Below, piece by piece: positions 21,600-34,367 of a stretch of 64,000 bases of DNA. The position numbers and the translations under genes are program-made. The notes below the pieces were generated by a model, which was not told the origin of the DNA, searched no databases, and saw only the letters and a list, made by a program, of their open reading frames with translations. The DNA comes from Whitmania pigra (Eukaryota; Annelida; Clitellata; Hirudinida; Haemopidae), in contig JAJTWR010000368.1 in assembly GCA_021613335.1 (NCBI GenBank), forward strand, positions 5,001 to 69,000. Reading direction: 5' to 3'. Within the stretch, counting starts at the first letter, position 1; each line of letters starts with the position of its first letter.

Positions 21600-24500
21600 C
21601 ATCATTACCTCTCGATACGTGCTAATGAATATGTATGATCGCACACAACTTCTCAATCTGAACTTCGGGAGGAATCATCTTGACAGAGCTATACGAAAGT
21701 CGTTGTTCCACCTCCGGATCTGGCGACCGAAGTACGGGCTTCCATGCATCCCCTCGCCCCCTCGCCAAACACCGATTGTGAAAGACCGAGATGTTGCTCT
21801 TAGAATGGGATGTCTGAACATCCGATCGATAAGAAAAAAGTTTGATGCCCTTTCGGAGATTATGGCTGCTGGCAAAGTCAATGTGCTGTCGGCGATTGAG
21901 ACCTGGCACGATGAGGGTTCCTTGGCAATTAATCTGCTACGAGCTCGAGGCTATTCGGTCATTGATCGCCCGAGACCTCGTATAGGCCCTGCCCAGAGGT
22001 CCCTGAGGACAAACCATGATGGCCTGGCTGTACTGTCCTCCTCTTCAGTTAAACTGCAGCAGCAAAACCTCTGTTTCAACCCAACTACCTTTGAATCTCT
22101 TGCCGTTCACATAAACAAAGACGCCAAACACATAAACCTACTGACAATATACAGGACTGGAAACATAGAGACTCTGTTTTTTTCAGAACTCTCGGAGCTA
22201 CTGCTACTACATCAGTGACCCGCTCCAGTCGTTTTGTCATTGGCTCCCCGACACTGTTTGTTACTGGGGACATAAATATTCACCTCGAAAAGACTGATGA
22301 TTCGAACAGCCTGATCTTCAGTAATCTCATTTCATCTTTTGGCCTCAGACAGATTGTTGCCGGTCCCACCCATGATTGCGGTGGAACCCTGGACATTGTC
22401 CTTGAGAGAGACGACGATGGCTTACCTGCTACGGCGGTCGAGAAGTTGAAAAGTGGTCTTTCTGACCACAAACTTCTAACTTGGATGACTTCGTCCTCAG
22501 TCCCTCGTCACATACCAGATGCAAATAAGGTCAGGCTCTGGAGGAATCTTGAAATGCCTCTTATCGAACGACTTCTCAGCACCTCTCCTTTGACCAACCC
22601 AGAAATGTGGACCTCCATGGATGCTGATTGCCTGGCTGAGCTTTACAATGACACTCTCAGCGAGGTAGTCGAGAGGTCCCTCCCCCTATCGACGCCACGC
22701 TTCTACAAATACAGACAGCCATGGTTTGATGCTGAGTGCATGAGGGTGAGATCACATCTGACTCGATTCAGAAGGCGGTGTGCCAGCACCGACATCATCA
22801 GGGCTTGTGCCCGCTCGTATGCTGCTCTGCTACATCAAAAGCGTCGTAACTACTATGCCAGGCGCCTAGCAGAGGTGCGCCATCCTGCCAGAAGATGGAA
22901 GCTCATCGGAGATGCTACTGGTTTAGGCAGCGTCAGAAACAGATTGGCTGCTCCGGCCCCTCTAGTCTACCGCGAGTACCTTGACGGAAAATTGACTGCC
23001 ATCCGTTCAGCCACGAGTGATGCTCCACCACCTCACTTCCTTCCCTGTGTCACAGATTCGGGGCTGCAGCAATTTCAGCCAACCTCCATAGGCGAGATCC
23101 ATGAGCTCATCAACTCCCTCCCCCACAAGCAGTCAGGACTTGACCCAATACCCACTTGGTTGCTGAAGAAGGTCTCGCATGTTCTTGCTCCATTCGTCGT
23201 TCATTTGTTCAACAAATCCTTACTCCTGGGCCAAGTTCCCCACTCCTTCAAGATGGCACAAGTTCAGCCCATACTCAAGTAGCCCACCCTCGACCTGTTA
23301 GCACCTTCATCGTACCGCCCAATATCGAATCTAAGTGTCATTTCAAAGCTTCTTGAACGACTCGTACTTAGACGCCTCCTGTTCTACCTCAACAGCAATG
23401 CTCTCTTTCCCAGCACACAGTCTGCCTATCGACCGCATCACTCCACTGAGACCGCCGTACTGAAGGTTGTGTCTGACATACGCATGGCACTTGATGCAGG
23501 TCAGGTCTCCCTCTTCCTCTGCTGGACATGTCAGCGGCCTTTGACACCGTTGACCATGACATCCTCATCGCCAGGCTGGATGAAACATTTGGAGTTCGTC
23601 ACAATGCACTGCGGTGGTTCAGAAATTATTTGTCGGAACGACATGAGACAATAGTGTCGTCACAATCTGCTAGTCCCACCCATCTTGTGCAATCGGGCGT
23701 TCAACAGGGATCTGTCTTAGGACCAATATTGTTCACATTATATGTGGCTGACTTTGAAAGCATCATCTCCAAACATAGACTTTTTAGTCATCAGTATGCC
23801 GATGACATTCAGATCTACGGTAACTCCAGACTTGAAGATGCCCCTACCCTTGTTGGTCGTTTGTCGGACTGCCTTCACGATATTATTTCATGGACAGCCT
23901 CCAATAGGCTACTTCTCAATGCTGACAAGACTGAAGCAATCTGGTTCGGCACCCCGGCTCGACTTGGTCACATCAGTGACCTCCCGCTCCAGCTGGCGGG
24001 TTCTTCCATCACCCCTTCACGGACAGTCAGGAATCTGGGGGTCTACTTGGACTCTTCCCTTTCCATGAAGTCCCATGTAAATCGGGTTGCTGCTGCTTGC
24101 TATGCCAAGATTCGCATCCTCAAGGAGGCAAAGCCATTCCTACCACCTGAGGCTTTCCGATCTCTCACTATTCAATTTATTCTATCGCGGCTTGACTACT
24201 GCAGTTCTCTGCTGGTTAACGTCAATCACCAAGTCATTAGCACCTTCCAGACCGTCATGAACACGGCTGCCAGGCTCATACAAGGAGGGAGGCTATCGAA
24301 CCATATCTCCCCGGTACTTGCTAATCTTCACTGGCTGAAGATCCCGGAGCGGGTGCTGTACAAGACTGCCCTCCTAGTCTACAAGGCCGCCACAGGTCAA
24401 GCCCCTCGGTACTTGACTGAACTACTGATCAGTACCACAGCTGTCCCTGGCAGGGCATCACTCCGCTCATCCGAGACTAGGACCCTGGTCGTTCCACGGT

Positions 24501-24873
24501 CTCGCAGTGTCAGGCAGGGTGATCGGGCCTTCTATGTCGCCGCTCCCGTGATCTGGAACCTGCTTCCTCCGAACATTCGTCTGGCTCAATCGTCAGAAGC
24601 CTTCAAATCCGGACTGAAAACCCATCTATTTGTGACCTCATATCAATAATTCTTTAATCAATAGTTTGTTTTTTGTCCCTGTCTCTATTATTTTATTTTA
24701 CTCCATTTTGTTTACTCACTTTTATTCTATTCTTATTTTATTTTATTTTATTTTATTTCATAGACTGTATATTTGTGAGCTCTTGTTCGCCGTGCCTTTA
24801 CATCCCTTCGGGATTACATCGAGCACGTAAAATATTGGATAAATAAATGTAAAAAAATGTAAAATGTAAAAAT
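21600..24873 (+). mobile_element. CR1/L2-like LINE, near full length, inactivated
   Basis: The element encodes an APE-type endonuclease (MGCLNIRSIRKKFD, IETWHDE, GDINIHLE, SDHKLL) and a reverse transcriptase (SYRPISNLSVISKLLE, SAYRPHHSTETAV, MSAAFDTVDHDIL, GVQQGSVLGPILF, QYADDIQIYG, LGVYLDSSLSMKS). It ends at an ATAAATG region with repeated TGTAAAA units (about 24845-24873), as CR1/L2 elements do. Three breaks are visible: a frame change near 22213, an in-frame TAG at 23280-23282, and a one-base deletion near 23525. The 5' edge is uncertain. A second, shorter copy at 36446-37744 shares the first two breaks. Confidence 0.85.
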
Positions 24874-25201
24874 CATCATCATCGTGATATTCTTGTTGAA
24901 TATCTTCATCAACATCATCAATAGCACTAACAGCATCACTGCAAAAACTGTCACCGGTGATATCATTAGATGAGTACACCTGATTCTAATTGGTGATTGA
25001 CGTTGGCATGTGATGCAATTTTTACCGGGACAGTATTTTTTTTAATAAAGCGGCTTTTCAATGACAAAACAACTATCACCATCATCATTATCTTCAAAGT
25101 CATCCTCATAGTCAACATCGTCATCATCATCATCATCGTCATCATCATCATTTGTTTTACTCTTTATCATTTGATCCCTTCAATGAACTTGTTACTCAGT
25201 T

Positions 25202-25297
<96 letters not shown>

Positions 25298-25480
25298 TTA
25301 ATAATAATATTAATTATAATAATAGTGCAATAATGAGATAAAAATAATAATAACCAACACAAACACAAGTAATTTATTAAAATTGTTGTAAACTTGGAAA
25401 TTAATTAAGTTTATATTGCTAAAATAATTAAATTTATGTTTCATTATATTTGGTATTTTTTTCGGGCACGTGGTATCTAT
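24874..25480. repeat. ATC and AAT microsatellites at unit edge
   Basis: ATC-rich runs lie at about 24873-24930 and 25078-25150, and (AAT)n at about 25203-25310. The part around GAACTTGTTACTCAGTTTAT matches about 3353-3373 and 57258-57280, placing this at the left edge of a duplicated lectin unit. Confidence 0.75.
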
Positions 25481-25690
25481 TATTGCTACAGAAAAGCATT
25501 TTCGATATTCACCTGACATTCAGCGAGAATCCAAACAACTTAGAAGCCCAAATATCCATTTGCATCTTCTAAGTACCTCAGTTTCTTAAACTCTTACCTT
25601 CGATTATTCAGTTTCGTTAACTGAATACTTGCTTAATAAACTCACTCTAAAACTTACTGGTTCCCGGACCCCAGGTTATTTCAATATTCA
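25481..25690. repeat. Dispersed block, possibly an LTR remnant, copy 1
   Basis: About 190 bases (ATATTCACCTGACATTCAGC to GGTTCCCGGACCCCAGGTTA) recur at about 47560-47750 but not in the other lectin units. It carries an AATAAA (about 25637) some 40 bases before its end, as solo LTRs often do. I cannot show target duplications, so the label is tentative. Confidence 0.4.
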
Positions 25691-26346
25691 CAAATTGTGA
25701 CAACTAATCTATAGTCCAAGTCATCCTAGTGATGCAATGGACTTTAATCAAATAATAAATTAATTAATAACTGCTAATATTTGAATTAAACACTGAAGTA
25801 TCATTGAAATGAAAGAATCTCAAAAGAATTGAAAATTTTAAAACTGATTCCAAACTTCTTTTGCATTGTAACCACTTAAAATGTTAAGACATTTAGCACT
25901 GTAATGGTGCGTGCAATAAACATTGGTGGATTTGAAAACCTTATCATTTGTATTTTACCTTTCATATCTTATATCTCTCCAAAGAAAACTGTGTCTTTTT
26001 ATTGTGGAATGATAGCCATAGTCTCATCAACTTCTGAATTATTCTACGCAAAGTGGTAAATAGTAAATCCACTCGTTGATTTTATTAATTTTTTATTTGT
26101 TCTGATAAAAGGACATTGGCAATAGTATTAAATTAGGTAATATCAATATCAGTAGCCCAAAGTAAAATTGAATGATTTCTTATGAAATAATTAAATAAAC
26201 TGAAAATTTTGAATCTCACAAAAACTGATGTTAACAATAAATTTTTTTTTTAATTTTAAAATGGTTACATATCAGATATTATGTAATGTTTCGTATGGTT
26301 TGGACACACGAGATCCGATCCTTGACATATAAATGATCTGTTCTTC
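25691..26346. repeat. Lectin 3' flank, L2 copy
   Basis: This is the L2 copy of the flank described at 3290-4181. No gene is seen. Confidence 0.75.
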
Positions 26347-27633
26347 TCAAACATCAACTTCACAAAGTGCCCAACATAAAAAAGTGCAATCATTTTCCTT
26401 ATACTTGCTAGTAATGCTGATACAACGTTCTTTGGAATTTGCTTTTTGGTACGAATCTGCTGCCCATCTATAAGGTTGGATATCTAAGGTGGGCTCCCTA
26501 CCATCCTTCATTTGATATGGTCTCCAAAACCATGTACCGGGTTTGATTTGCTTGCCAGATGTCCACATGTAAGAATTTATATTTATACCTGCGTAGATGC
26601 AAGATCATGTATTTCAATAATATGCATGCAATTATAATAGTTATTATTATAATAATATTATTAAATAATTTTATACAATTATATAAAAAATAATATTATA
26701 TAATTATATAACATTAATATATTCTTATAACATATTATATAATATTGTATAATAATATTACATATAATAATAAAATTATAATTATTGTTATAATATTATA
26801 ACATTGTTATTATTATTATTACTATTATCATTTTTATTATTGTAATTTCCAGGACGAATGTACCGAATGCACGCCTAGCATCTAATTCTAAATTGCTATG
26901 TTTATTGTCGTATAATGTTATTATGTAATACAGTCAAATGATTAAATTATGTTATATTATATCATATACACCTATTTTTGTCATTATGAATTTGATAATT
27001 GATATGTTACCTGATAAGGAAATGAAATAACTCAAAGCATCAAATTCCTTGTCATCATCCACAATGAGGAGATGCGAATTGATTTCGTTGCATTTCTTGC
27101 GTGCATCAGACCAATTATAATTCCGTTTTATTATGAGGTAACATTTCTTGTAATCTTTAAGATATACGAAATCAGCTGGACAATCTGAAAATAAATGCAA
27201 ATGATCAAGTAACTTTAATACAAAATTATGATTGCTTAGATGAAATTATAAATTGACCACAATTTATAGGTTGATATTGATATACTTAACCTGGTATCTT
27301 TTTGAATATTTTTTTGAAGATTCTATTTCCTAAGGTCAGCAGGGAAAACATGTGACACGATCTTTCTCTTGATTCGTAAGCAAAAGCAACGCATTTAAAT
27401 TTGGTGTTGACTAAGCACATTAGGGAACATTGAGCCAAACTTTTAATTCCCAAGACAATCTCTGTTTGAGTAACTTGGCCGGAATTGGAGGCAAGGAATT
27501 CATAGTAGAGGTTCATAGCATTCACATTTGGTGGCTCAATTAAAGTAAACTTAGTCATTGCAACTGATAAACATTGATGGATCATCATCATAAGCACGAA
27601 GAATGCGGAGGTCATCGCCATGTTGCCTTTCAT
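26347..27633 (-). CDS. Lectin L2: secreted PAN/apple + C-type lectin protein
   Basis: Exons on the minus strand are 27291-27633, 27011-27184 and 26347-26588, in phase 1 at both junctions. The start ATG (MKGNMAM) follows a TTTCCAG acceptor-like sequence, so an upstream non-coding exon is possible. Exon 1 has a signal peptide (AFFVLMMMIHQCLSVA) and apple domain. Its sequence around VTQTEIVLGIKSLAQCSLMC is nearly that of L4, while exon 2 is identical in protein to L7 and exon 3 is almost that of L8 (WFWRPYQMKDGREP, KYKENDCTFLC). It therefore looks like a mosaic. The loop lacks EPN/QPD and WND, so classic Ca-dependent sugar binding is doubtful. Confidence 0.85.
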
Positions 27634-28019
27634 TGCTGGAAATCATTTGCATTATATAACAGGAGAGACAGATTTTGACAATTATTCTGCAATTGAAGAA
27701 ATTAATTTTTTTCCTGTTTTGTTTCTTAGTTTAGAATCGCGTGCTTTGATGAATGGACTAGGATCTTCGAGATGAATAGTGAAAACGTTTTAGGGAGGTC
27801 CTTTTAGAATATGCAGATTATTATTATTATAATAATTGTCATGTTTTTATCGTGTTAAGGGTCGACAAAAAAGATGAGATCAACATCATTATCATGCAGT
27901 TAAACCGCTAAAATCTCAATGAACTCAACTAAAAGCAAATACTAATTAAAATATAGCGTTCTCCCCTTTCAGATAGTTCTCTATATCCCTATAATATCTT
28001 CTATGTTTAGAGTTTACAA
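27634..28019. other. Lectin 5' flank, L2 copy
   Basis: Conserved upstream sequence shared with L4, L7 and L8 (around GGGAGGTCCTTTTAGAATA). No gene is seen. Confidence 0.5.
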
Positions 28020-28259
28020 TTAGTTTATCAGACGGGTGGCGATTGCGATAATGTTTAGGAGATTTTTTGTCAGACTGAAATTTCTGGCTGCCTGGACTCT
28101 GTTTCTTTGAATCTTCTTTGGAGTCCTCCTAAATCTTCTCTCCCTCCGCTGAAGGGATTCTTTATTGTTGATCAATATGTCGTTTTTGCATATTTGTCTC
28201 TCATTTAAAATTTCTCTTGATAAGTAACCGTTGTCCAGAGGAGTTCTGGTCTGAATCAA
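28020..28259 (-). other. Unassigned 79-codon frame, basic
   Basis: Reads KESLQRRERRFRRTPKKIQR and then NRVQAARNFSLTKNLLNI. It is rich in Arg/Lys and looks less like random AT-rich DNA than its surroundings. A broken copy lies near 60890-60960. It is reminiscent of a basic DNA-binding stretch but fits no bZIP spacing. It could be an exon or chance. Confidence 0.25.
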
Positions 28260-28324
28260 AAACTCTTGAAGAGCTTGACAAGAAGATTTGGAAGATTTTA
28301 TCAGTGATTACTTCATTGTCTGCA

Positions 28325-28395
28325 CCAATTTATTCTACTTTATTTATATAGCGCCATATGCATACCGTCAGAGGCACTTAAATTTCTCCTCAATT
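28325..28395 (-). mobile_element. SINE 3'-end fragment
   Basis: The plus strand TTATATAGCGCCATATGCAT then CGTCAGAGGC is the complement of the SINE 3' tail at 29754-29951. Confidence 0.55.
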
Positions 28396-29299
28396 CCGCC
28401 ACATTTCGGAATGTCAAAATGAGTAATTCCACTTTCTTTGCGCCAGTTTTGGAACTCATGAGACGTAAAGATCGTCATACGAGAGCAAAATATTTGAAAA
28501 ACCAAAATTAGAGAAGTATTCCTCTAACAACTGAATAGTGAATTGGATTTTATTAATTTCGCCAAGTGGTGAATAAAGCCTAACCATTACCCAAAGTGGT
28601 AAATTATTGAAATAGTTTTAAAAAATAATTATTTGAAATAATTATTGAAACAAATTTTAAATTACAATCTATTCGATTAATTTTTTATTTATTTTCGAAA
28701 TTACGATATGGACAATTCTGTCTCCGCGGCAGTTCTCCAGCAACAAATAAATAAAATGGTGATTCGTTTTTGAGGAATGCTTCTTAGAAGATGAGATCAA
28801 CATCATTATCATGCAGTTAAACCGTAAGATTCTCAATGAACTCAACTAAAAGCAAATACTAATTAAAATATGGCGTTCTCACCTTTTTAATAGTTCTCTG
28901 ATGTCTTCTATGCTTAGTGTTTACAATTAGTGCCCTAGTCATGTGCCTTATTGCACTCGATGAGTTATTGAGAATCTTTGAGATGATGAATGGTGATTCG
29001 TTTCTTAAGGAATGCCTTTTAGAATCTGCAGATGATTGACATAATGATTGTGGATGTTCTTTTGATAGGGTCAAGCATTCAAACATTGGAAAATCTGTCT
29101 TTGTTTGTAAAAAAAGTTAAGTCTTCTCCTAATGACCCGATTTTATGTTATTTAGTAAAATTAATTTAGATTCTATTTAAATATTGAACCCTTCTGTGAT
29201 TAAAATTGAATTTATTCAAGATGATGGGAAAGTGGCAATAATGGATACATAAAATTAATCATGAGAATTTATAGAATTTTTGAAATCCTGAAGTTTTTA
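28396..29299. other. Duplicated lectin 5' flank, with open frame 28859-29086
   Basis: Contains an internal repeat: ATTAAAATAT(A/G)GCGTTCTC occurs at about 27949 and again at 28862, so the flank was partly duplicated in place. On the minus strand 28859-29086 reads MFECLTLSKEHPQSLCQSSA and IRHMTRALIVNTKHRRHQRT, the longest open version of the block seen beside L1. No family is recognised. Confidence 0.35.
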
Positions 29300-29465
29300 C
29301 AACAATGAATTGATTGTTGTCTTGTCGTAGTAAGTCAGATTGGAGCTGTTCATGTTCAGCTGATGACCTCATCTTCTGAGGAGTTTCCAAATTCATTTCC
29401 ATTAATCGTTCATCATTTGGCATGCTTAATGAGCTCTTAATGTTTACATCCCGTTGCCATGGCTT
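29300..29465 (-). other. Conserved open reading block Q, copy 2
   Basis: Reads MPNDERLMEMNLETPQKMRS, then AEHEQLQSDLLRQDNNQF, running on to KFYKFS and a stop. It is open like copy 1. Confidence 0.4.
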
Positions 29466-29753
29466 TATTTGCGTGATTAAAAAATAAAAAAGTAGAAAAC
29501 ATGAATTGATCGGACTAAAATCCTTTTAATCGTCCTGCAATGTGACACCTTTGTCTTATGTAAGGATCGATTAGGTCACGCACTGTGTTCGTGCTTGATG
29601 TAAAAAGAAAATTCAAGAATATTTTACTAATATTATTATTATTATTATTATTCTTGTTGTTCGAAAGGAAAACTGCGGGACTCGGAATTGTTAGAACCTC
29701 TTGTAACGGCACGATAGCCGTCGATGTGATGATGATGAGGCTGCTGATGATGA
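29466..29753. repeat. Lectin-unit block R, copy 2
   Basis: As at 6655-6990, with a short (ATT)n run and the GGACTCGGAATTGTTAGAAC segment. Confidence 0.6.
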
Positions 29754-29951
29754 TTGTAATTGTAATTGTAACTTCATTTATATAGCGCCATATGCATAGC
29801 GTCAGAGGCGCTTCTTGTAACCATTTATATAGCGCTCCTTCCCAGGGACGCTGGCGGCAGTGCAGGCTGGGTTTCAAACACGACACATTACGACTGTTTT
29901 CATTACCGCCGTATGCAGGCACGTAATCCATTCCGCTAACCTGCACGCCCC
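29754..29951 (-). mobile_element. tRNA-derived SINE
   Basis: On the minus strand an A-box-like GGTTAGCGGAATGG (plus 29927-29940) is followed about 50 bases later by a degenerate B box GTGTTTGAAACCC (plus 29869-29881). Then comes a body with CGCCTCTGACGCTATGCATA and GGCGCTATATAAAT, and a tail of TTACAAT repeats. This is the layout of a tRNA-derived SINE with a LINE-like 3' end. It is the fullest copy in the window. Confidence 0.75.
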
Positions 29952-30075
29952 AATGATGATGATGATGATGATGATAATGATGACGATGACGATGACGATG
30001 ATGATGACGATGACGACGATGACAATGACGATGCCGATGACGATGATGATGATGATGATGATGATGTTATGATGA
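29952..30075. repeat. (ATG)n/(ACG)n array
   Basis: Pure then interrupted ATG/GAC repeat immediately beside the SINE head. Confidence 0.9.
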
Positions 30076-31010
<935 letters not shown>

Positions 31011-31827
31011 CAAAATGACATCTCTTGCATTTTTTAAAAGTGATCATTTAATTCACTGCACCATTGCAGTCCAGTATCTACAATATCTATGCAGTCACCC
31101 CGCGCTTCATTCGCCTCTTTATGAGAGGCGTCTAACAAATGGTTCAGCGCTTCTGAACGTGGCGCTACATAAATCAGAGCGATCCCATTGCCTCAAATAC
31201 ACCGCCACCATCACCATAGAGGCTGGATTGAAATATTGGTCTTGCCTAGCTAGCGCTATCAGCTATGATAACTCAGAACTGGAAATATAGTCCAAACCAA
31301 AAGGCAGCTGCCTGCAGATGTTGTTGTGGGTTGTGGCGTTGTGCAAAACATCTCTAGAGTAATTTATGACTCCAATATCCTCTTGCTAAGGAGAAATATC
31401 ACCTTCCCAGACTTCTTGTTTCCTCTCTCTCTCTCTCTCTGTCTATCTCTCTGTGGAACATAAATGGGGTCATTGATATTATTATTTGATTTTTACCAAT
31501 TTTAACTTTTTTCCAAGTCAGTTTGCCCAGACTTAAAATTTAAATTTGATTACATGATTTTGTGCTTCTGACGCTACGCACATGGCGCTTTATTAATTAA
31601 TTATTATTATTATTATATAAATTTTCAAAAAGATCCATTTATTCATAGTTTGTCACTATTATGTTTATCAATATGTTATTATATCCAAATTGTAAATGAT
31701 GACAATAATAATAATAGTTAGTGTTAATGTGCTATTCATTTCAACAGGCCTTCCAATACTGATACATTTAATATTGAATAATTTTGTTATATTTAATCTT
31801 AATTATATTTATTATGACCACCCTAAG

Positions 31828-31909
31828 GGATCGGCAAGTGTCTTTCGAGTGAGGGTCGAGAATGAAGAGCCAGTGGAAGTAGGGATACTCGGACCATCAG
31901 ACTAGTTTG
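31828..31909 (+). pseudogene. PRKAR1 exon F relic (copy B)
   Basis: Reads [19 protein letters not shown] then ILGPSD and a TAG at 31903-31905 where the parent has Tyr. Splice sites are still present. It is the same as copy D. Confidence 0.9.
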
Positions 31910-32190
31910 GTGAGTTCTTTGAGGACAATAATAGTAGTTAATATTGGTTTGGTTAACTTTTAAGGCACTAATAATATAATAGTAAATAATAGTTATTACT
32001 TAATTTGTAAGTCATTAATAACAGTTAATAACTATTAAATTTTAAGATGGTGATAATTTTTTGAGCAAATTTATTATTCATCAAAATGAAAGTAACAAAG
32101 CAAAAAAAAAACATGCGGATTAACAAAGAACTCACGGATCAGCATTAAGGAGCGCAAGCTTTCGCTGGCAAGATGACCCAGAAATATCAA

Positions 32191-33621
32191 TTAATTGAAA
32201 GAACTATAATAAACAATTAATCGAAAAAACAATAAACAAGTAATTGAAAGAACAATAATAAACCATTGTTCATCTTTTATGTCATCCTCCGAATCTTCTG
32301 AGTCATCAAAATCTTCTGAGTCGCCCAAATCCTCTGCAACATCTTCTGAGTGAACTGTATAATTTTCTGAGTGAACTGCATAATCCTCTGAGAGAGCACT
32401 CTCATATTCTGTGTCAACTATACCATCCTCTGATTGAGCTCTATCATTCTCTGAATGAGGTTTCTCATCTTCCAAGGGTACTACTTCATCTTCGGAGTAA
32501 ACTATGTCAGCCTCCGAGTTAATTAAATTATTTTCTGAGTGAGCTCTCTCATCTTCTGAGTGAGCTCTCTCATTCTCTGAGTGAGGTCTCTCATCTTCCA
32601 AGTGCACTACTTCATCTTCGGAGTAAACTTTGTCAGCCTCTAAGTAAATTAAATTATTTTCTGAGTGAGTTCTCTCATCTTCTATGACATTTATACCATC
32701 ATCTGATTGAGCTCTCTCATCTTCTGAGTGAAGTCTCTCATTCTCTGAGTGAGGTCTCTCATCTTCTATGTCATCTATACCATCATCTGATTGAGCTCTC
32801 TTATCTTCTGAGTGAACTCTATCATTCTCTGAATGAGGTCTCTCATCTTCCAAGTGCACTACTTCATCTTCGGAGTAAACTATGTCAGCCTCCGAGTAAA
32901 TTAAATTATTTTCTGAATGAGCTCTCTCATCTTCTGTGTCATCATCTGAGTAACTCCTTTCATCCTCAGAGTAAACTATGTTATCTTCTGTGTCATTTGA
33001 ATCCTCTGCTTCATCCAAAACATCTGAACCATCCAAATCAGAATTATTTGCATTATCCAAATCATCTTCTGAGTAAACTATATCATCCTCTGAGTAAATT
33101 AAATCATTGTCTGAGTGAGCCCTCTCATCTTCTATGTCATCATATGAGTAATTTTCATCCTCAGAGTAAACTATGTTATATTCTGATTCATTTGAATCCT
33201 CTGAATCATCCAAATTTTCTCCAAGGCATATTATAAAGTCAGTTACATTGTCCATTTTCTGTTCCATGCCTTCCATCTTCATTGACATTTGTTGAGAAAT
33301 ATCTTTCATTTTCTGTTCCAAGTCTTCTATTTTCATTGACAAGTATGCAGTGCTTGTGTTTATGGTGTTGCTAAACGCTTTCAGAACATTGACCAGGTCC
33401 TTCCTGACTGTTAATTCCTCTCTCCACGTGTCCATCATCATATTTTCAAGGTCTCTGAAGGAGTCTGTGAATTCATATTCTTCTGGGTTGTGACCATTTC
33501 TATAGAGCCATAGTTCAAGGCGTTCCTGTAGCTCAGTTTTATGACCTTTTGTACTGAGATTTCTTTCTTCTAGTTGTTGATTCAGCTCAAAATTTGTAAG
33601 TTGATTTAAGAGTTTTCTCAT
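32191..33621 (-). CDS. S1B: SAP-domain acidic protein with hydrophobic tail
   Basis: A 476-residue single exon. The N-terminal 150 residues (SAP domain and coiled coil) are almost identical to S1, with one Asn to Lys change in EDLEQKMKDIS. The acidic part is made of units such as VYSEDEVVHLEDERPHSENE, without the DD-G-DS 18-bp array. The protein ends in a hydrophobic stretch (WFIIVLSITCLLFFRLIVYY) five residues from the stop, which could be a C-terminal membrane anchor. It is flanked by PRKAR1 exon F and G relics, so it was copied from the PRKAR1 intron. The intact frame argues it is still under constraint or very young. Confidence 0.75.
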   Translation of the reverse strand: MRKLLNQLTNFELNQQLEERNLSTKGHKTELQERLELWLYRNGHNPEEYEFTDSFRDLENMMMDTWREELTVRKDLVNVLKAFSNTINTSTAYLSMKIEDLEQKMKDISQQMSMKMEGMEQKMDNVTDFIICLGENLDDSEDSNESEYNIVYSEDENYSYDDIEDERAHSDNDLIYSEDDIVYSEDDLDNANNSDLDGSDVLDEAEDSNDTEDNIVYSEDERSYSDDDTEDERAHSENNLIYSEADIVYSEDEVVHLEDERPHSENDRVHSEDKRAQSDDGIDDIEDERPHSENERLHSEDERAQSDDGINVIEDERTHSENNLIYLEADKVYSEDEVVHLEDERPHSENERAHSEDERAHSENNLINSEADIVYSEDEVVPLEDEKPHSENDRAQSEDGIVDTEYESALSEDYAVHSENYTVHSEDVAEDLGDSEDFDDSEDSEDDIKDEQWFIIVLSITCLLFFRLIVYYSSFN

Positions 33622-34312
33622 GTTGATGTGCCAATGCGTTTTTTATTCTTTGCTTGCTGCAGTAACTCCAGCAGGTATTCAAAAGATTCAAAATATAAAA
33701 ATGTTATATAATTTGATTAAATTATTTTTTATTTTATTACAAAATTTATTTACTTTTCAATTTTATGTTTAATGCTACCATTAATTAATATTTTAAATAA
33801 TAATATACCCAATAATTATATTAAAAGCAATACTATTTAAATAACATTAATCATTTAAACTGATTCTCAATTAATAAGTTATAATTGAAAAACTAAATGT
33901 CTACATACTTCTACACTGGCATATGCTCGAATGGTTTAATGATTGAATTCTTTGGCACTTACACGATTGACATTTTGCTAATCATATACAACATAAAAAA
34001 CTTGGGCATAACAGTTAATCCAACAAATACATGAGCATGACACTTTTTTTGCGTCATTCAAGATGAAGCTGTCGAATCTCAAAGAACTTTTAATGTGTCA
34101 CAAAAGTGTGTACAGGCACTTTCTAATTTTATTTAGGAAATTCTCACCAAGATCAATATTATTATAGTATTTTGCACATCATTCAGGTTTCTCATCTTGA
34201 TTCAGCTGTCCAAAGTTGTTCGATAAATATTATTAGCAAATCCTCATTCATTCAATAGTTCTGGTTCGTTTGGAACCGACAGATACTTACCTTGCCATTA
34301 CCATCATTCCAG
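33622..34312. other. 5' flank of S1B
   Basis: Conserved with 14838-15180 and then with the intron end before exon G. No gene is seen. Confidence 0.45.
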
Positions 34313-34367
34313 GTTAGATTGCCGTACTCCTGGACAGACCAAGGGCTGCCACTGTGGTGGCCAAGGG
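34313..34367 (+). pseudogene. Truncated PRKAR1 exon G relic (copy B)
   Basis: Matches the start of exon G up to VAKG, with the second codon GAG changed to TAG. The remaining coding sequence is replaced by sequence from beyond the 3' UTR start (parental about 18875). Confidence 0.9.

Noticed and set aside
28020..28259. bZIP transcription factor
   Set aside because: The Asn-to-Ala/Ala spacing in RNRVQAARN is one residue too long and there is no leucine heptad.
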